The notes under the pieces are model-generated. The model saw nothing but the letters and a program-made list of their open reading frames with translations. It was not told where the DNA came from and ran no database searches. This document shows, piece by piece, positions 25,599-34,078 of a stretch of 64,000 nucleotides of DNA. A program made the position numbers and the translations under genes. This DNA is from JALYUS01 sp038231255. Its GTDB lineage: Bacteria; Chloroflexota; Chloroflexia; Thermomicrobiales; JALYUS01. Position 1 is the stretch's first letter; every line of letters starts with the position of its first letter. The DNA is taken from contig JBBRLR010000011.1 of the NCBI GenBank assembly GCA_038231255.1, forward strand, positions 1 to 64,000, given 5' to 3'.

Positions 25599-26453
25599 TT
25601 ACGGGACGATCGTCGCAGGGTACGAGCCGAAAACCGTCACGATGTCGGCGCGGGCACGGAGGCGTTCGAGCGCATTGGCGACCACCGGGTCCTCGCGGTG
25701 CCCCTCGAACTCGATCAGGAAGTAATACTCGCCCATCGTCAGTTTTTGCGGGCGGCTCTCGATGTGGATCAGTTGAATGTGGCTCTGCGCGAGTTCGGCG
25801 AGGCACGCCTGGAGCGAGCCGGGGACGTTGCGCTGCGTCGTGAAGACAAGGCTCGTCTTATCGTGCCCGGTCGGCGGGTGGTCGGTGTCGGCGAGGATGA
25901 TGAAGCGCGTGAAGTTCCGCTTTTCATCCTGGATGTCCGATGCCAATGGAGTCGCGCCGAAGAGTTTGCCCGCGCGCAGCGTGCCGATTGCCGCCTGATC
26001 GAGCGCGTCGTCGCGCATGATCTGTTCGACCGCACCCGCCGTCGAAAGGGCCGCGACGGTCGAGATGCCGGGCAAGAGTCGGTCGAGGAATCGTCGGCAC
26101 TGGCCGAGCGCCTGCGGGTGCGACATGACGCGCCGGATGCCGCTGATGTCGCTGCCGGGTCGGCCCCAAAGGAAATGTCGCACGGGCAGGATCGCTTCGC
26201 CCCGAATGCGGAGCGGTGTTTCGTGGATCAGGATGTCGAGCGTTGCGCTCACCGCCCCTTCGAGCGAATTCTCGAATGGCAGCGCCCCCTCGGTCGCGAC
26301 GCCGGTTTCGACCGCCTGCGCGACGGCCGGGAAACTGGGGAAGGGGATCGCCTGGAACGGCCCGCCCTGTTCGGATGCGTAGATTGTTGCCGCCTCTTCG
26401 CTGAAAGTGCCCATCGGCCCGAGATAGGCGATCCGGCGCATCCCATCGCTCAT
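25599..26453 (-). CDS. pheA: Prephenate dehydratase
   Basis: The 284-residue protein converts prephenate to phenylpyruvate in phenylalanine synthesis. The periplasmic-binding-like catalytic domain (about 1-185) starts at RIAYLGPMGTFSEEAA and carries the NFTRFIIL motif with the catalytic Thr/Arg/Phe. A C-terminal ACT domain (about 200-280) has the HIESRP motif that binds phenylalanine for feedback inhibition. There is no chorismate mutase fusion. ATG at 26453 with AAGGAGA upstream is the likely start. It is divergent from the prkA operon. Confidence 0.94.
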   Translation of the reverse strand: MSDGMRRIAYLGPMGTFSEEAATIYASEQGGPFQAIPFPSFPAVAQAVETGVATEGALPFENSLEGAVSATLDILIHETPLRIRGEAILPVRHFLWGRPGSDISGIRRVMSHPQALGQCRRFLDRLLPGISTVAALSTAGAVEQIMRDDALDQAAIGTLRAGKLFGATPLASDIQDEKRNFTRFIILADTDHPPTGHDKTSLVFTTQRNVPGSLQACLAELAQSHIQLIHIESRPQKLTMGEYYFLIEFEGHREDPVVANALERLRARADIVTVFGSYPATIVP

Positions 26454-26576
26454 CGAACTTTCTCCTTCGTCGCGTCTTATCCTCCGCGTTTTCTGTGCAA
26501 TGATCCAATCCATCTGTCAGTGATTTGGCGATCCCCGCAAATTCCGTCAAAGACAGAGGAAATGGGGTGCCTGACA

Positions 26577-26605
26577 TTGACAAGACGCCCGGCGGGTGGT
26601 ACACT
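26577..26605 (+). promoter_or_regulatory. Sigma-70-type promoter ahead of the prkA operon
   Basis: TTGACA (26577-26582) and TACACT (26600-26605) are separated by exactly 17 bases. Transcription would start near 26612, giving a 5' leader of about 365 bases before prkA. Confidence 0.6.
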
Positions 26606-26977
26606 TTGCCCAATTCAGGGTGTATGTACAGTTTGAATGTGCCGTGCGAGCGTTATGCTCGGACTGTAGTATATACCGAGAATGGGCGATTCGATGATCA
26701 CGGAAGATGTGGCGCCCGCCACGATAGGGACATCGCGATGCTTCCACCGCATTGCAACGGACGTGGCTCTTGACCGCACAACGCCGGAAAACGGAGTGAA
26801 CCCGCACGAAAATTATCGAAGTGTGCAGAAGCATGGTGGCACGCCGTATGCAAATCTGTTGACATAACGCCGCTGTTTGGCGCGATTGAACCCCTGACAT
26901 CTCGATCACGGACGCCCCCTGCTGCTAGGGTGGGCAGTGCCGGTGGATTCTTGATACCCTTAGAAAGGCATGCTCGC
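26606..26977 (+). other. Long untranslated leader of the prkA operon
   Basis: This stretch of about 370 bases has no convincing gene. It contains a small hairpin (CGAGC-GTTAT-GCTCG, 26647-26661), a second TTGACA at 26859 without a good -10 partner, and an open frame of 61 codons (26682-26867) with no ribosome site and atypical codon use. I do not recognise a known riboswitch. Confidence 0.4.
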
Positions 26978-28873
26978 ATGGACCTCTTGGAGCGTTTGGA
27001 AACCTATCGTTCGGAAGAGCGCAAATTAGCCTGGGCCGGAACTTTCTCGGACTACTTCGCTATGGTGACGAAGCAGCCGTCCATCGCGCGCCTGTCGCAC
27101 GCGCGGATTTATCACATGATTCTCGATGCCGGTACCGCGCCGAACAGCGACGGCACGGTGCATTACGACTTCTTCGACGACGAGATTTACGGTGTGGATC
27201 ATACCCTCCAACAGATCGTCGAATATTTCCGTTCGGCCGCGTCGCGGTTGGAAGTGCGCAAGCGCATTCTGCTCCTGATGGGGCCGGTCGGCGGCGGCAA
27301 AAGCACAATCGTCAGCCTGCTGAAGCGTGGTCTGGAGCGATACGCACGCATCGAGGATGGCGCGGTCTATGCCATCAAGGGATGCCCGATGCACGAGGAG
27401 CCGCTGCACCTCGTGCCCGATACGCTACGCGCGGAGATCGAGCGGGAGTACGGCGTGTATATCGAGGGCGATCTCTGCCCGCGCTGCCGCTACGAATTGG
27501 AGCACACCTACGGTGGCCGCGCCGAGGATGTCGTGATCGAGCGCATCGCCTTCTCGGAAAAGGAGCGCGTCGGCATCGGCACGTTCACGCCGTCCGATCC
27601 CAAGTCGCAGGACATTTCCGAACTCGTCGGCGGCATAGACTTCAGCACGATTGCGGAAGTCGGCGTGGAGAGCGATCCGCGCGCCTACCGGTTCGATGGC
27701 GAACTGAACATCGCCAATCGGGGCGTGATGGAGTTCGTCGAGATGCTGAAGACCGACGAGAAATTCCTCTACGTCCTCCTCACGCTCGCGCAGGAGCAGA
27801 ATATCAAGACGGGTCGCTTCTCGATGATCTACGCGGACGAGGTGATCGTCTCGCATACCAACGAGCACGAGTATCAGGCCTTCGTTGGCAACAAGCGTTC
27901 CGAGGCGCTGCAGGACCGGATTATCCTCGTCAAAGTGCCGTATAACCTGCGTGTCTCGGACGAGGTGAAGATTTACCAAAAACTGCTGAAGCAGAGCACG
28001 ATTGCCAATGTCCACATCGCGCCGTACACCCTTGAAACGGCGGCGACCTTCGCCATCCTCACCCGGCTCGAACCGTCGAAAAAGGCGGGTATGAGCCTTC
28101 TGAAAAAACTGAAACTCTACGACGGTCAGGCGGTGGACGGCTATCAGGAGAAGGACGCACGCGAATTGCAGGAAGAGGCGCAGCGCGAGGGAATGGACGG
28201 CATCTCGCCGCGCTACGTCATCAACCGGATTTCGGGGGCGCTCGCTCGTGAGGGAACGTCGTACATCACGCCGATTGACACGCTCCGGTCGCTCCGAGAC
28301 GGCCTCGATCAGCACACGAGCGTGACGAAGGAGCAGCGCGAGCAGTATCTCAACCTGATCAGCGACGCGCGCAAGGAGTACGACGAGATCGCCAAGCGCG
28401 AGGTGCAGCGCGCCTTCGTCTATGCATTCGAGGAGAGCGCGAAGACGCTCTTCAACAACTACCTCGATAATGTCGAGGCGTTCTGCAACAAGACAAAGGT
28501 GATGGACCCGATCACCGACGAAGAGGGGGAACCGGACGAGCGACTGATGCGTTCCATCGAAGAGCAGATCGGTGTGACGGAGAACGCGAAGCGCGCCTTC
28601 CGCGAAGAAATCCTCATCCGCATCTCGTCGCTGGCGCGGCGCGGCGTGACCTTCGACTACGCCTCGCACGACCGGCTGCGCGAGGCAATCGAAAAGAAAC
28701 TTTTCACCGATCTGCGCGATGTCGTCAAGATCACGACGAGCACGAAGACACCCGATGCCGAGCAGTTGAAGCGGATCAATCAGGTCGTGGATCGCCTCGT
28801 CAGCGAGCAGGGCTACACGACCGCTTCCGCGAACGAACTCCTGAAATACGTCGGTGCGCTCCTGAATAGGTAG
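26978..28873 (+). CDS. prkA: PrkA-type serine protein kinase / AAA+ ATPase
   Basis: The 631-residue protein is PrkA (YeaG), an AAA+ protein reported to act as a serine kinase or protease in stationary-phase and nitrogen stress. The N-terminal AAA+ module shows Walker A GPVGGGKST at residues 102-110. The C-terminal part is the PrkA domain (VMDPITDEEGEPDERLMRSIEEQIG region). I chose the ATG at 26978: AGAAAGG lies nine bases upstream, and MDLLERLETYRSEE matches the family N-terminus. It heads the yhbH-spoVR operon. Confidence 0.93.
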   Translation: MDLLERLETYRSEERKLAWAGTFSDYFAMVTKQPSIARLSHARIYHMILDAGTAPNSDGTVHYDFFDDEIYGVDHTLQQIVEYFRSAASRLEVRKRILLLMGPVGGGKSTIVSLLKRGLERYARIEDGAVYAIKGCPMHEEPLHLVPDTLRAEIEREYGVYIEGDLCPRCRYELEHTYGGRAEDVVIERIAFSEKERVGIGTFTPSDPKSQDISELVGGIDFSTIAEVGVESDPRAYRFDGELNIANRGVMEFVEMLKTDEKFLYVLLTLAQEQNIKTGRFSMIYADEVIVSHTNEHEYQAFVGNKRSEALQDRIILVKVPYNLRVSDEVKIYQKLLKQSTIANVHIAPYTLETAATFAILTRLEPSKKAGMSLLKKLKLYDGQAVDGYQEKDARELQEEAQREGMDGISPRYVINRISGALAREGTSYITPIDTLRSLRDGLDQHTSVTKEQREQYLNLISDARKEYDEIAKREVQRAFVYAFEESAKTLFNNYLDNVEAFCNKTKVMDPITDEEGEPDERLMRSIEEQIGVTENAKRAFREEILIRISSLARRGVTFDYASHDRLREAIEKKLFTDLRDVVKITTSTKTPDAEQLKRINQVVDRLVSEQGYTTASANELLKYVGALLNR

Positions 28874-28877
28874 AAGT

Positions 28878-28905
28878 GCTGAGTACTGAGTACTGAGTAC
28901 TGAGA
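28878..28905 (+). repeat. Short tandem repeat TGAGTAC
   Basis: Three to four tandem copies of the 7-mer TGAGTAC, or its CTGAGTA phase, lie in the 86-base gap between prkA and yhbH. Confidence 0.8.
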
Positions 28906-28959
28906 ATCGTTTCTCCCTCGGTAATCAGCGACTAGGTGCTCTCTTGGAGGAAATCACCA

Positions 28960-30162
28960 GTGAACCGCAAATCCCACTCAGCACTCCCTCCGCCACCCAG
29001 TCTTTCCCAAAGCGACTGGTCACTCCACCGCAAGGGGCCGATTGATCAGGCGCGGCACAATGAGAAGATCAAGGACGCCGTGCGCAAGAACCTCGCGGAC
29101 ATTGTCTCGGAGCAGAGCATCCTGACGACCGATGGCCGCAAGATCATCAAAGTGCCGATCCGCTCGCTCGATGAGTACCGGTTCCGCTTCGGCGACGAGG
29201 GTGAGCAGGGAGTCGGGCAGGGGCAGGGTGGTACGAAAGTGGGCGACGTGCTCCAGAAGGGCGGCAAACCGCAAGGGCCCGGCAAGGGGCAAGGCGCCGG
29301 GGAGGAGCCAGGTGTTGACTACTATGAGGCGGAGTTCACGCTGGACGAACTGACGGCGCTGATCTTCGAGGACCTCGGCCTGCCCAACCTCGAAGAAAAG
29401 AAGCTGCAATCCGTCGCCTCCCCGACGATCCACTTCAACGACATCCGCCGCAAGGGCGCACTCGCCAATCTCGATAAGCGGCAGACCTTGAAGCAGAACC
29501 TGCGGCGGAACGCGATGCTCGGCAACGCGCATGTCGGCGATTTCAAGCCCGAGGACCTGCGCTTCAAGACGTGGGAGGAGACCTTCGACCGGCGCGCGGC
29601 GGCGGTCGTGCTGGCGATGATGGATGTTTCGGGCAGCATGGGTTCATTCGAGAAGTATATCGCGCGGTCGTTCTATTATTGGATGCTCGCCTTTCTGCGC
29701 ACCAAGTACGACAACGTGGAAATCGTTTTCATCGCGCACCACACCGAGGCCAAAGAGGTGACGGAGCAGGAATTCTTCACGCGCGGCGAATCGGGCGGCA
29801 CGAAAGTCTCGTCCGCGTACCAACTGGCGCTCGAACTGGCCGAGACGCGCTACCGGACCGAGGACTGGAATCTGTACCCGTTCCACTTCTCCGATGGGGA
29901 TAACTGGCCGTCCGACAACGCGCTCTGCAAGGACCTCGTTTCCCAACTGCTCGAACGGTCGTCGCTTTTCGGGTATGGCGAGATTCGGCAGGGACGGTAT
30001 GCCTACCACAGCACGCTGATGAGCGCCTTCGAGCAGATCAGTCACCCGAAACTGATGCCGCTCGTGATCGGCGCGAAGACCGATGTCTACCCGGCGTTGC
30101 GCAGGTTCTTCGGCCCGCAGATGCCGACGACGCCCGCGCAGGCCGCCGCACTGGCGTCGTGA
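28960..30162 (+). CDS. yhbH: YhbH/YeaH family protein (DUF444, VWA-like)
   Basis: The 400-residue protein belongs to the DUF444 family that always travels with PrkA and SpoVR. A glycine/glutamine-rich linker (about 75-120) separates the N-terminal part from a von Willebrand A-like domain that carries a MIDAS-type DVSGSMG motif (about residue 222). Its biochemical role is not settled; a partnership with the PrkA ATPase is inferred. GTG at 28960 has TTGGAGG nine bases upstream and is preferred over an earlier GTG. Confidence 0.92.
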   Translation: MNRKSHSALPPPPSLSQSDWSLHRKGPIDQARHNEKIKDAVRKNLADIVSEQSILTTDGRKIIKVPIRSLDEYRFRFGDEGEQGVGQGQGGTKVGDVLQKGGKPQGPGKGQGAGEEPGVDYYEAEFTLDELTALIFEDLGLPNLEEKKLQSVASPTIHFNDIRRKGALANLDKRQTLKQNLRRNAMLGNAHVGDFKPEDLRFKTWEETFDRRAAAVVLAMMDVSGSMGSFEKYIARSFYYWMLAFLRTKYDNVEIVFIAHHTEAKEVTEQEFFTRGESGGTKVSSAYQLALELAETRYRTEDWNLYPFHFSDGDNWPSDNALCKDLVSQLLERSSLFGYGEIRQGRYAYHSTLMSAFEQISHPKLMPLVIGAKTDVYPALRRFFGPQMPTTPAQAAALAS

Positions 30163-30172
30163 GGGGGAAACG

Positions 30173-31588
30173 ATGAGCCTCGCAACCTCCGCGACGCGGA
30201 TCGCCACGCGCGACGAACTGTCCGACGCCTGCGGGCAAATCTGGGATGTGGCGTGGGCGATGGGCCTGCGCCCCTTCCCGATGCACTATGAGATCGTGCC
30301 GTCCTCCATCCTCTACGAGTTCGGCGCCTATGGCCTGCCGGGCCGCTTCTCGCATTGGACGCACGGCAAGGCGTACCATCAGATGAAGACGATGTACGAT
30401 TACGGCCTCTCGAAAATCTACGAACTCGTCATCAACACCAACCCGTGCTATGCCTTTCTGCTCGACACGAATGGCTTTGTCCAGAACAAGATGATCATCG
30501 CGCACGTCCTGGCGCACTCGGATTACTTCGCGAACAATGCCTACTACGCGCGCACCTCGCGGCGGATGCTCGAGTCGGTCTCGGTCAACGCGAACCGGCT
30601 GCGCCACTATGAATTTGAGCACGGCAAGGAGGCGGTCGAGATAGTCCTCGATACCGTGCTCGCGATTCAGGAGCACGTCGAGGCGGGCGCGACGACCTAC
30701 AAGCGCCGCCCGCTCTACAACGACGATGGGCGACCGGAGCCGGTGCGGCGGTCGGATCAAAAGAAGGACGGGCCGTACGACGATGTCTGGAAACGAGACA
30801 TACCCGACCCGCTGATCCCAGTTGCCGGACGGCCGATGGGCGATCCGGCGCGCGACCTGCTCCTCTTCATCTGCGAGCACGCGCCCGCACTGGAAGAATG
30901 GCAGCGCGACATCGTCCAGATCATCCGCCAGGAGATGCTCTATTTCCTGCCACAAATGCAGACGAAAATCTGCAACGAAGGCTGGGCATCGTACTGGCAC
31001 GTCCGCATCATGCGCGACCTCGACCTGACCGATGACGAACTGATCGCCTTCGCCGACCTCCACTCCGGTGTCCTGCAACCGTCGCCGAAGCGGATCAATC
31101 CGTACTTCCTCGGCTACAAAATCCTCGAAGACATCGAGCGGCGCTTCTCGGACGGCGGCAAGGACCCCGACGCCGCGCGCGCAAAACTGTTCGAGGTGCG
31201 GGAGATCGAGAATGACGCCTCGCTGCTGCGCAATTATCTGACGCGCGAACTCTGCGACGATCTCGATTTGTATGTCTACGGCCAGCAAGGCGACGATGTC
31301 GTCGTCACCGAGAAGGACTGGGAGAAGGTCCGTGACCTGCTCGTCAACGAACTGACGACCTACGGCAAGCCGCTGATCGTCGCGGACGACGGCGATTATC
31401 GGGGTAACCGCGAATTGTATCTGCGCCATTCGTGGGAAGGACGCGACCTCGATCTGACCTACGCCGAGCGCGTGCTGGAATACGTTGGCAAACTCTGGGG
31501 CCGTACCGTCCACCTGGAGACGAATAACGGCGGCAATCAGGCCATCCTCTCGTGGGACGCGCAGGACGGCCACCGCCGCAAGACGTGA
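30173..31588 (+). CDS. spoVR: SpoVR family protein
   Basis: The 471-residue protein is SpoVR, first linked to Bacillus spore cortex formation but widespread in non-spore-formers. The molecular function is unknown. Typical conserved stretches include FPMHYEIVPSSILYEFGAYGLPGRFSHWTHGKAYH and NEGWASYWHVRIMR. ATG at 30173 has GAGGGGG upstream and lies ten bases after yhbH, so all three genes are one operon. No sporulation genes occur nearby. Confidence 0.93.
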   Translation: MSLATSATRIATRDELSDACGQIWDVAWAMGLRPFPMHYEIVPSSILYEFGAYGLPGRFSHWTHGKAYHQMKTMYDYGLSKIYELVINTNPCYAFLLDTNGFVQNKMIIAHVLAHSDYFANNAYYARTSRRMLESVSVNANRLRHYEFEHGKEAVEIVLDTVLAIQEHVEAGATTYKRRPLYNDDGRPEPVRRSDQKKDGPYDDVWKRDIPDPLIPVAGRPMGDPARDLLLFICEHAPALEEWQRDIVQIIRQEMLYFLPQMQTKICNEGWASYWHVRIMRDLDLTDDELIAFADLHSGVLQPSPKRINPYFLGYKILEDIERRFSDGGKDPDAARAKLFEVREIENDASLLRNYLTRELCDDLDLYVYGQQGDDVVVTEKDWEKVRDLLVNELTTYGKPLIVADDGDYRGNRELYLRHSWEGRDLDLTYAERVLEYVGKLWGRTVHLETNNGGNQAILSWDAQDGHRRKT

Positions 31589-31595
31589 TCCCCCG

Positions 31596-31625
31596 CGTAG
31601 GGGCGATTCGCGAATCGCCCCTACG
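31596..31625. repeat. Extragenic palindrome (GTAGGGGCGATTCGCG type), perfect
   Basis: A perfect 30-base palindrome lies between the convergent spoVR and aroE genes. It is nearly identical to the copy at 22096-22127. Confidence 0.9.
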
Positions 31626-31669
31626 GACGGCAAAGCCGACTGCTATGCCGCGTCTGTCGGGAACGAGCA

Positions 31670-32500
31670 TTACCCTTCGCGCGCGTCCTGTGCGGCCTGC
31701 CACATCACATCGAGCGGTGCGGTCTGTCCTGTCCACGCTTCCCAAGCGAGCGCGCCTTGGTGGATGAGCATGCCGAGGCCGTCAATGGTGCGCAGATTCC
31801 GCGCGCGCGCGGCGCGAAGCAGCGCGGTCGGTCGGTAGATGAGGTCATAGACGACGGTGGACGGCGGCAGCCATGCCAGCATCTCAGCGGGAAGCGGTAT
31901 TTCATCGCCATGCAGCCCGACCGATGTCGCGTTGATGAGCAGCGACGTAGCGGCAAGCGCCGCATGGAATTCGAGATGCCCAAACTCGGCGGTCATGGTG
32001 ATGTCGGGATACTGGCGTTGAATTGCCGACGCGCGCTCCGCCGTGCGGTTGGCGATGGCGAGGTGTCTGACGCCCATCCCGGCGAGCGCGGCGGCGACTC
32101 CGCGCGCGGCCCCACCCGCGCCGAGCATCACAGCGCGCCTGCCCGCGACCGCGATGCCCTGCTCGCGCAGAGCGGCGGCGAAGCCCGGCACATCGGTGTT
32201 GAGGCCCGTCAGCCGCCCGCCATCGTTGACGATGGTATTGACCGCACCGAGCGCGCGGGCTTGGTCACTGAGTGCGTCGAGGAGCGGCAGCACGTCCTGC
32301 TTGTACGGTACCGTGACATTTGCGCCGTAGACATCGGTGGCGCGCAATGCCGCGACGGTGGCGGCGAGATCTTCGGGCGGCACATCGGCGAGCGCATACG
32401 TCGCATCCAGGCTGGCGGCATGGAATGCGGCATTGTGGAAGACCGGCGATAGACTATGGCCGAGTGGATGCCCAATGAGAAAGGCGCGCTTCGTCGTCAC
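31670..32500 (-). CDS. aroE: Shikimate dehydrogenase (NADP+)
   Basis: The 276-residue protein reduces 3-dehydroshikimate to shikimate with NADPH. The shikimate-binding GHSLSP motif is near residue 14; the catalytic lysine is K67 in NVTVPYK and the aspartate is D103 in NTDVPG. The NADP loop GAGGAARG is at about 127 and the NRT motif at about 151. The GTG start is two bases after the mltG stop, so it is the second gene of a leftward mltG-aroE unit. Confidence 0.95.
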   Translation of the reverse strand: MTTKRAFLIGHPLGHSLSPVFHNAAFHAASLDATYALADVPPEDLAATVAALRATDVYGANVTVPYKQDVLPLLDALSDQARALGAVNTIVNDGGRLTGLNTDVPGFAAALREQGIAVAGRRAVMLGAGGAARGVAAALAGMGVRHLAIANRTAERASAIQRQYPDITMTAEFGHLEFHAALAATSLLINATSVGLHGDEIPLPAEMLAWLPPSTVVYDLIYRPTALLRAARARNLRTIDGLGMLIHQGALAWEAWTGQTAPLDVMWQAAQDAREG

Positions 32501-32502
32501 GC

Positions 32503-33603
32503 TCAGGGCTTCAGGTACTTGCGCTTGTTCGCCTCGTGTTCGGCATCCGTTTCGGCGAAGGCGTGCGTCCCCGATCCATCATTCTTGGCGACAAAGAAGA
32601 GATACTTCGTGTTCGACGGGGCGAGCGCGGCGATGATGGATTTCAGGCTCGGGCTGCAAATCGGCGTCGGTGGCAATGCGCCGCTCTTGTTTGACGGGTT
32701 TGGATAGGTGTTATAGGGGTTTTCGGTGTTCAAATCACTCTGGGTCAGGTCCTTTTTCCACCACTGGCCTTCATTGCCGACGGCATACTGCACCGTCGGG
32801 TCGGCCTGGAGCGGCAGCGGCGGCTTGAACTTCAAACGGTTGTAGTACACCGAGGCGATGTCCGACCTGTCCGTGTCGGAACCCGCCTCGCGCTCGACAA
32901 TTGAGGCAATAATCAACGCCTGGTATGTATTCAAGCCATTCGGTCCGGCGCCGCGCACCGGGGCGGGCTGCGCATCGAGCGCCGCCTTCCACTGCGTCTG
33001 GAAGTTATCGAGCATCGTCTTGACCACCGCCGTCGCGCTCTCATCGAGCGTGAACTTGTAGGTGTCCGGGAAGAGATACCCTTCGAGACCGGCACCCGGC
33101 GGTCTATCCTTGAGGAAGTCGTAGTTCCAGGTCCCCGTCTTGGCCGCCGTGAGGAAATCCGCCGCCGCCGCGCCAAGCCCGGCTTCGCGCAGCATCGGCG
33201 GTATCTGCTCGATCCGCACGCCTTCGGGGATACGCACGCTCACTTCGTCCAGTACTGGCGTCGCCGTAGCAGCGACTTCGGTGCCAGAAATCCGATTCAC
33301 GATCTGGCCGAGCGACATGCCTTTCTGGAGCGTGAATTGGCCTTCGTCGAAAAACTTCGCCTTTTGATTGGCGAAGACATAGACACGGAAGAGATTGACG
33401 TCGGAAATCAGCCCTTTGGCTTTCAAATCCTTGCCAATCGAGGCGACGGATTCATTCTTGGCGATGTTCACCGTCACGGATTGCCCCGTCGGTTTCGCGG
33501 CATTCGCTTTCGAGTAGTCATACGCGGCGCGTGCCCCGACGAGCGTCAGTCCCGCGAGCACGACGATCGCGCCGATCTTGATAGCCTGGATGAGAAAGCG
33601 CAC
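32503..33603 (-). CDS. mltG: Endolytic peptidoglycan transglycosylase MltG
   Basis: The 366-residue protein cuts nascent glycan strands in the membrane-proximal zone and sets glycan length. It has one N-terminal membrane anchor (about 5-25), a LysM-like region with VTVNIAKNESVASIGKDL, and the YceG/MltG catalytic domain with LEGYLFPDTY and the catalytic glutamate in SIVEREAG. I chose the GTG at 33603 because GGAGG is ten bases upstream; the reading frame continues upstream but through the terminator-bearing leader. It is in one unit with aroE. Confidence 0.88.
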   Translation of the reverse strand: MRFLIQAIKIGAIVVLAGLTLVGARAAYDYSKANAAKPTGQSVTVNIAKNESVASIGKDLKAKGLISDVNLFRVYVFANQKAKFFDEGQFTLQKGMSLGQIVNRISGTEVAATATPVLDEVSVRIPEGVRIEQIPPMLREAGLGAAAADFLTAAKTGTWNYDFLKDRPPGAGLEGYLFPDTYKFTLDESATAVVKTMLDNFQTQWKAALDAQPAPVRGAGPNGLNTYQALIIASIVEREAGSDTDRSDIASVYYNRLKFKPPLPLQADPTVQYAVGNEGQWWKKDLTQSDLNTENPYNTYPNPSNKSGALPPTPICSPSLKSIIAALAPSNTKYLFFVAKNDGSGTHAFAETDAEHEANKRKYLKP

Positions 33604-33700
33604 GAGTACGAAACCTCCAAACAGCCCGAATCTTCGCGCCGCATGCCGCTGTGCGACCGCAACGATGATACGCATCCTAGCAAATCGCCGTATTAAGCGC

Positions 33701-33763
33701 AAAAAAGAGCCTGCCCCGACAGCACTATCGTGGATAGGCACGACAGCACCGTGTAGAGCAGGC
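33701..33763 (-). terminator. Intrinsic terminator inside the mltG upstream region
   Basis: GCCTGC (33763-33758) pairs with GCAGGC (33714-33709). An inner 11-pair stem (33749-33722, three GU pairs) lies between them. The structure is followed by TCTTTTTT. It points toward mltG, whose start is about 100 bases further on, so it is either an attenuator or the end of a small RNA. Confidence 0.8.
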
Positions 33764-33870
33764 GATCCGGGACGACTGGGGAACACCGGAAGGGAGAGGC
33801 AAACCCCAGTCGAGATCCGAGTTTGTCGGTAGCGGGAGGCGCTGCGACCACGCCACCTGCATCCCCACAC
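33701..33870 (-). ncRNA. Candidate structured leader or small RNA upstream of mltG
   Basis: A TATGAT box (33880-33875) could start a transcript of about 170 bases that ends in the terminator at 33701. Inside it a perfect 8-pair stem GACTGGGG/CCCCAGTC closes a pyrimidine-rich loop. There is no coding frame with a ribosome site. I could not match it to a known riboswitch, 6S RNA or SRP RNA. A second -10-like box (TAGGAT, 33679-33674) after the terminator could serve mltG itself. Confidence 0.45.
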
Positions 33871-34078
33871 TTGCATCATACCGGGCGTGGCCGCAGGGCA
33901 CTATAGACAGTACGACGAATGTTTCGCACTGTATTCGTGCAACTGTACAACGTGCTGGGATCATTGGGCGCGCTACACTACGAGTGATGGCATTCCAGGT
34001 GTTTTCGTGCCGTGATCTTTCGATTTTCTGTGCGATTACACAATCGTCTGTCAGGTAGTAGCAGTAGTGGTGGTGATT

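Noticed and set aside
26682..26867. A 61-codon open frame in the prkA leader
   Set aside because: No ribosome site, poor third-position GC compared with neighbours and no recognisable similarity.
33771..33830. On the + strand, GGAAC, CCGGAAGG, GGCAAACC and GGTAGCGGG words resembling SRP RNA, c-di-AMP or c-di-GMP riboswitch fragments
   Set aside because: The words do not occur in the order and spacing of any of these classes, invariant positions are missing, and the only terminator is on the opposite strand.
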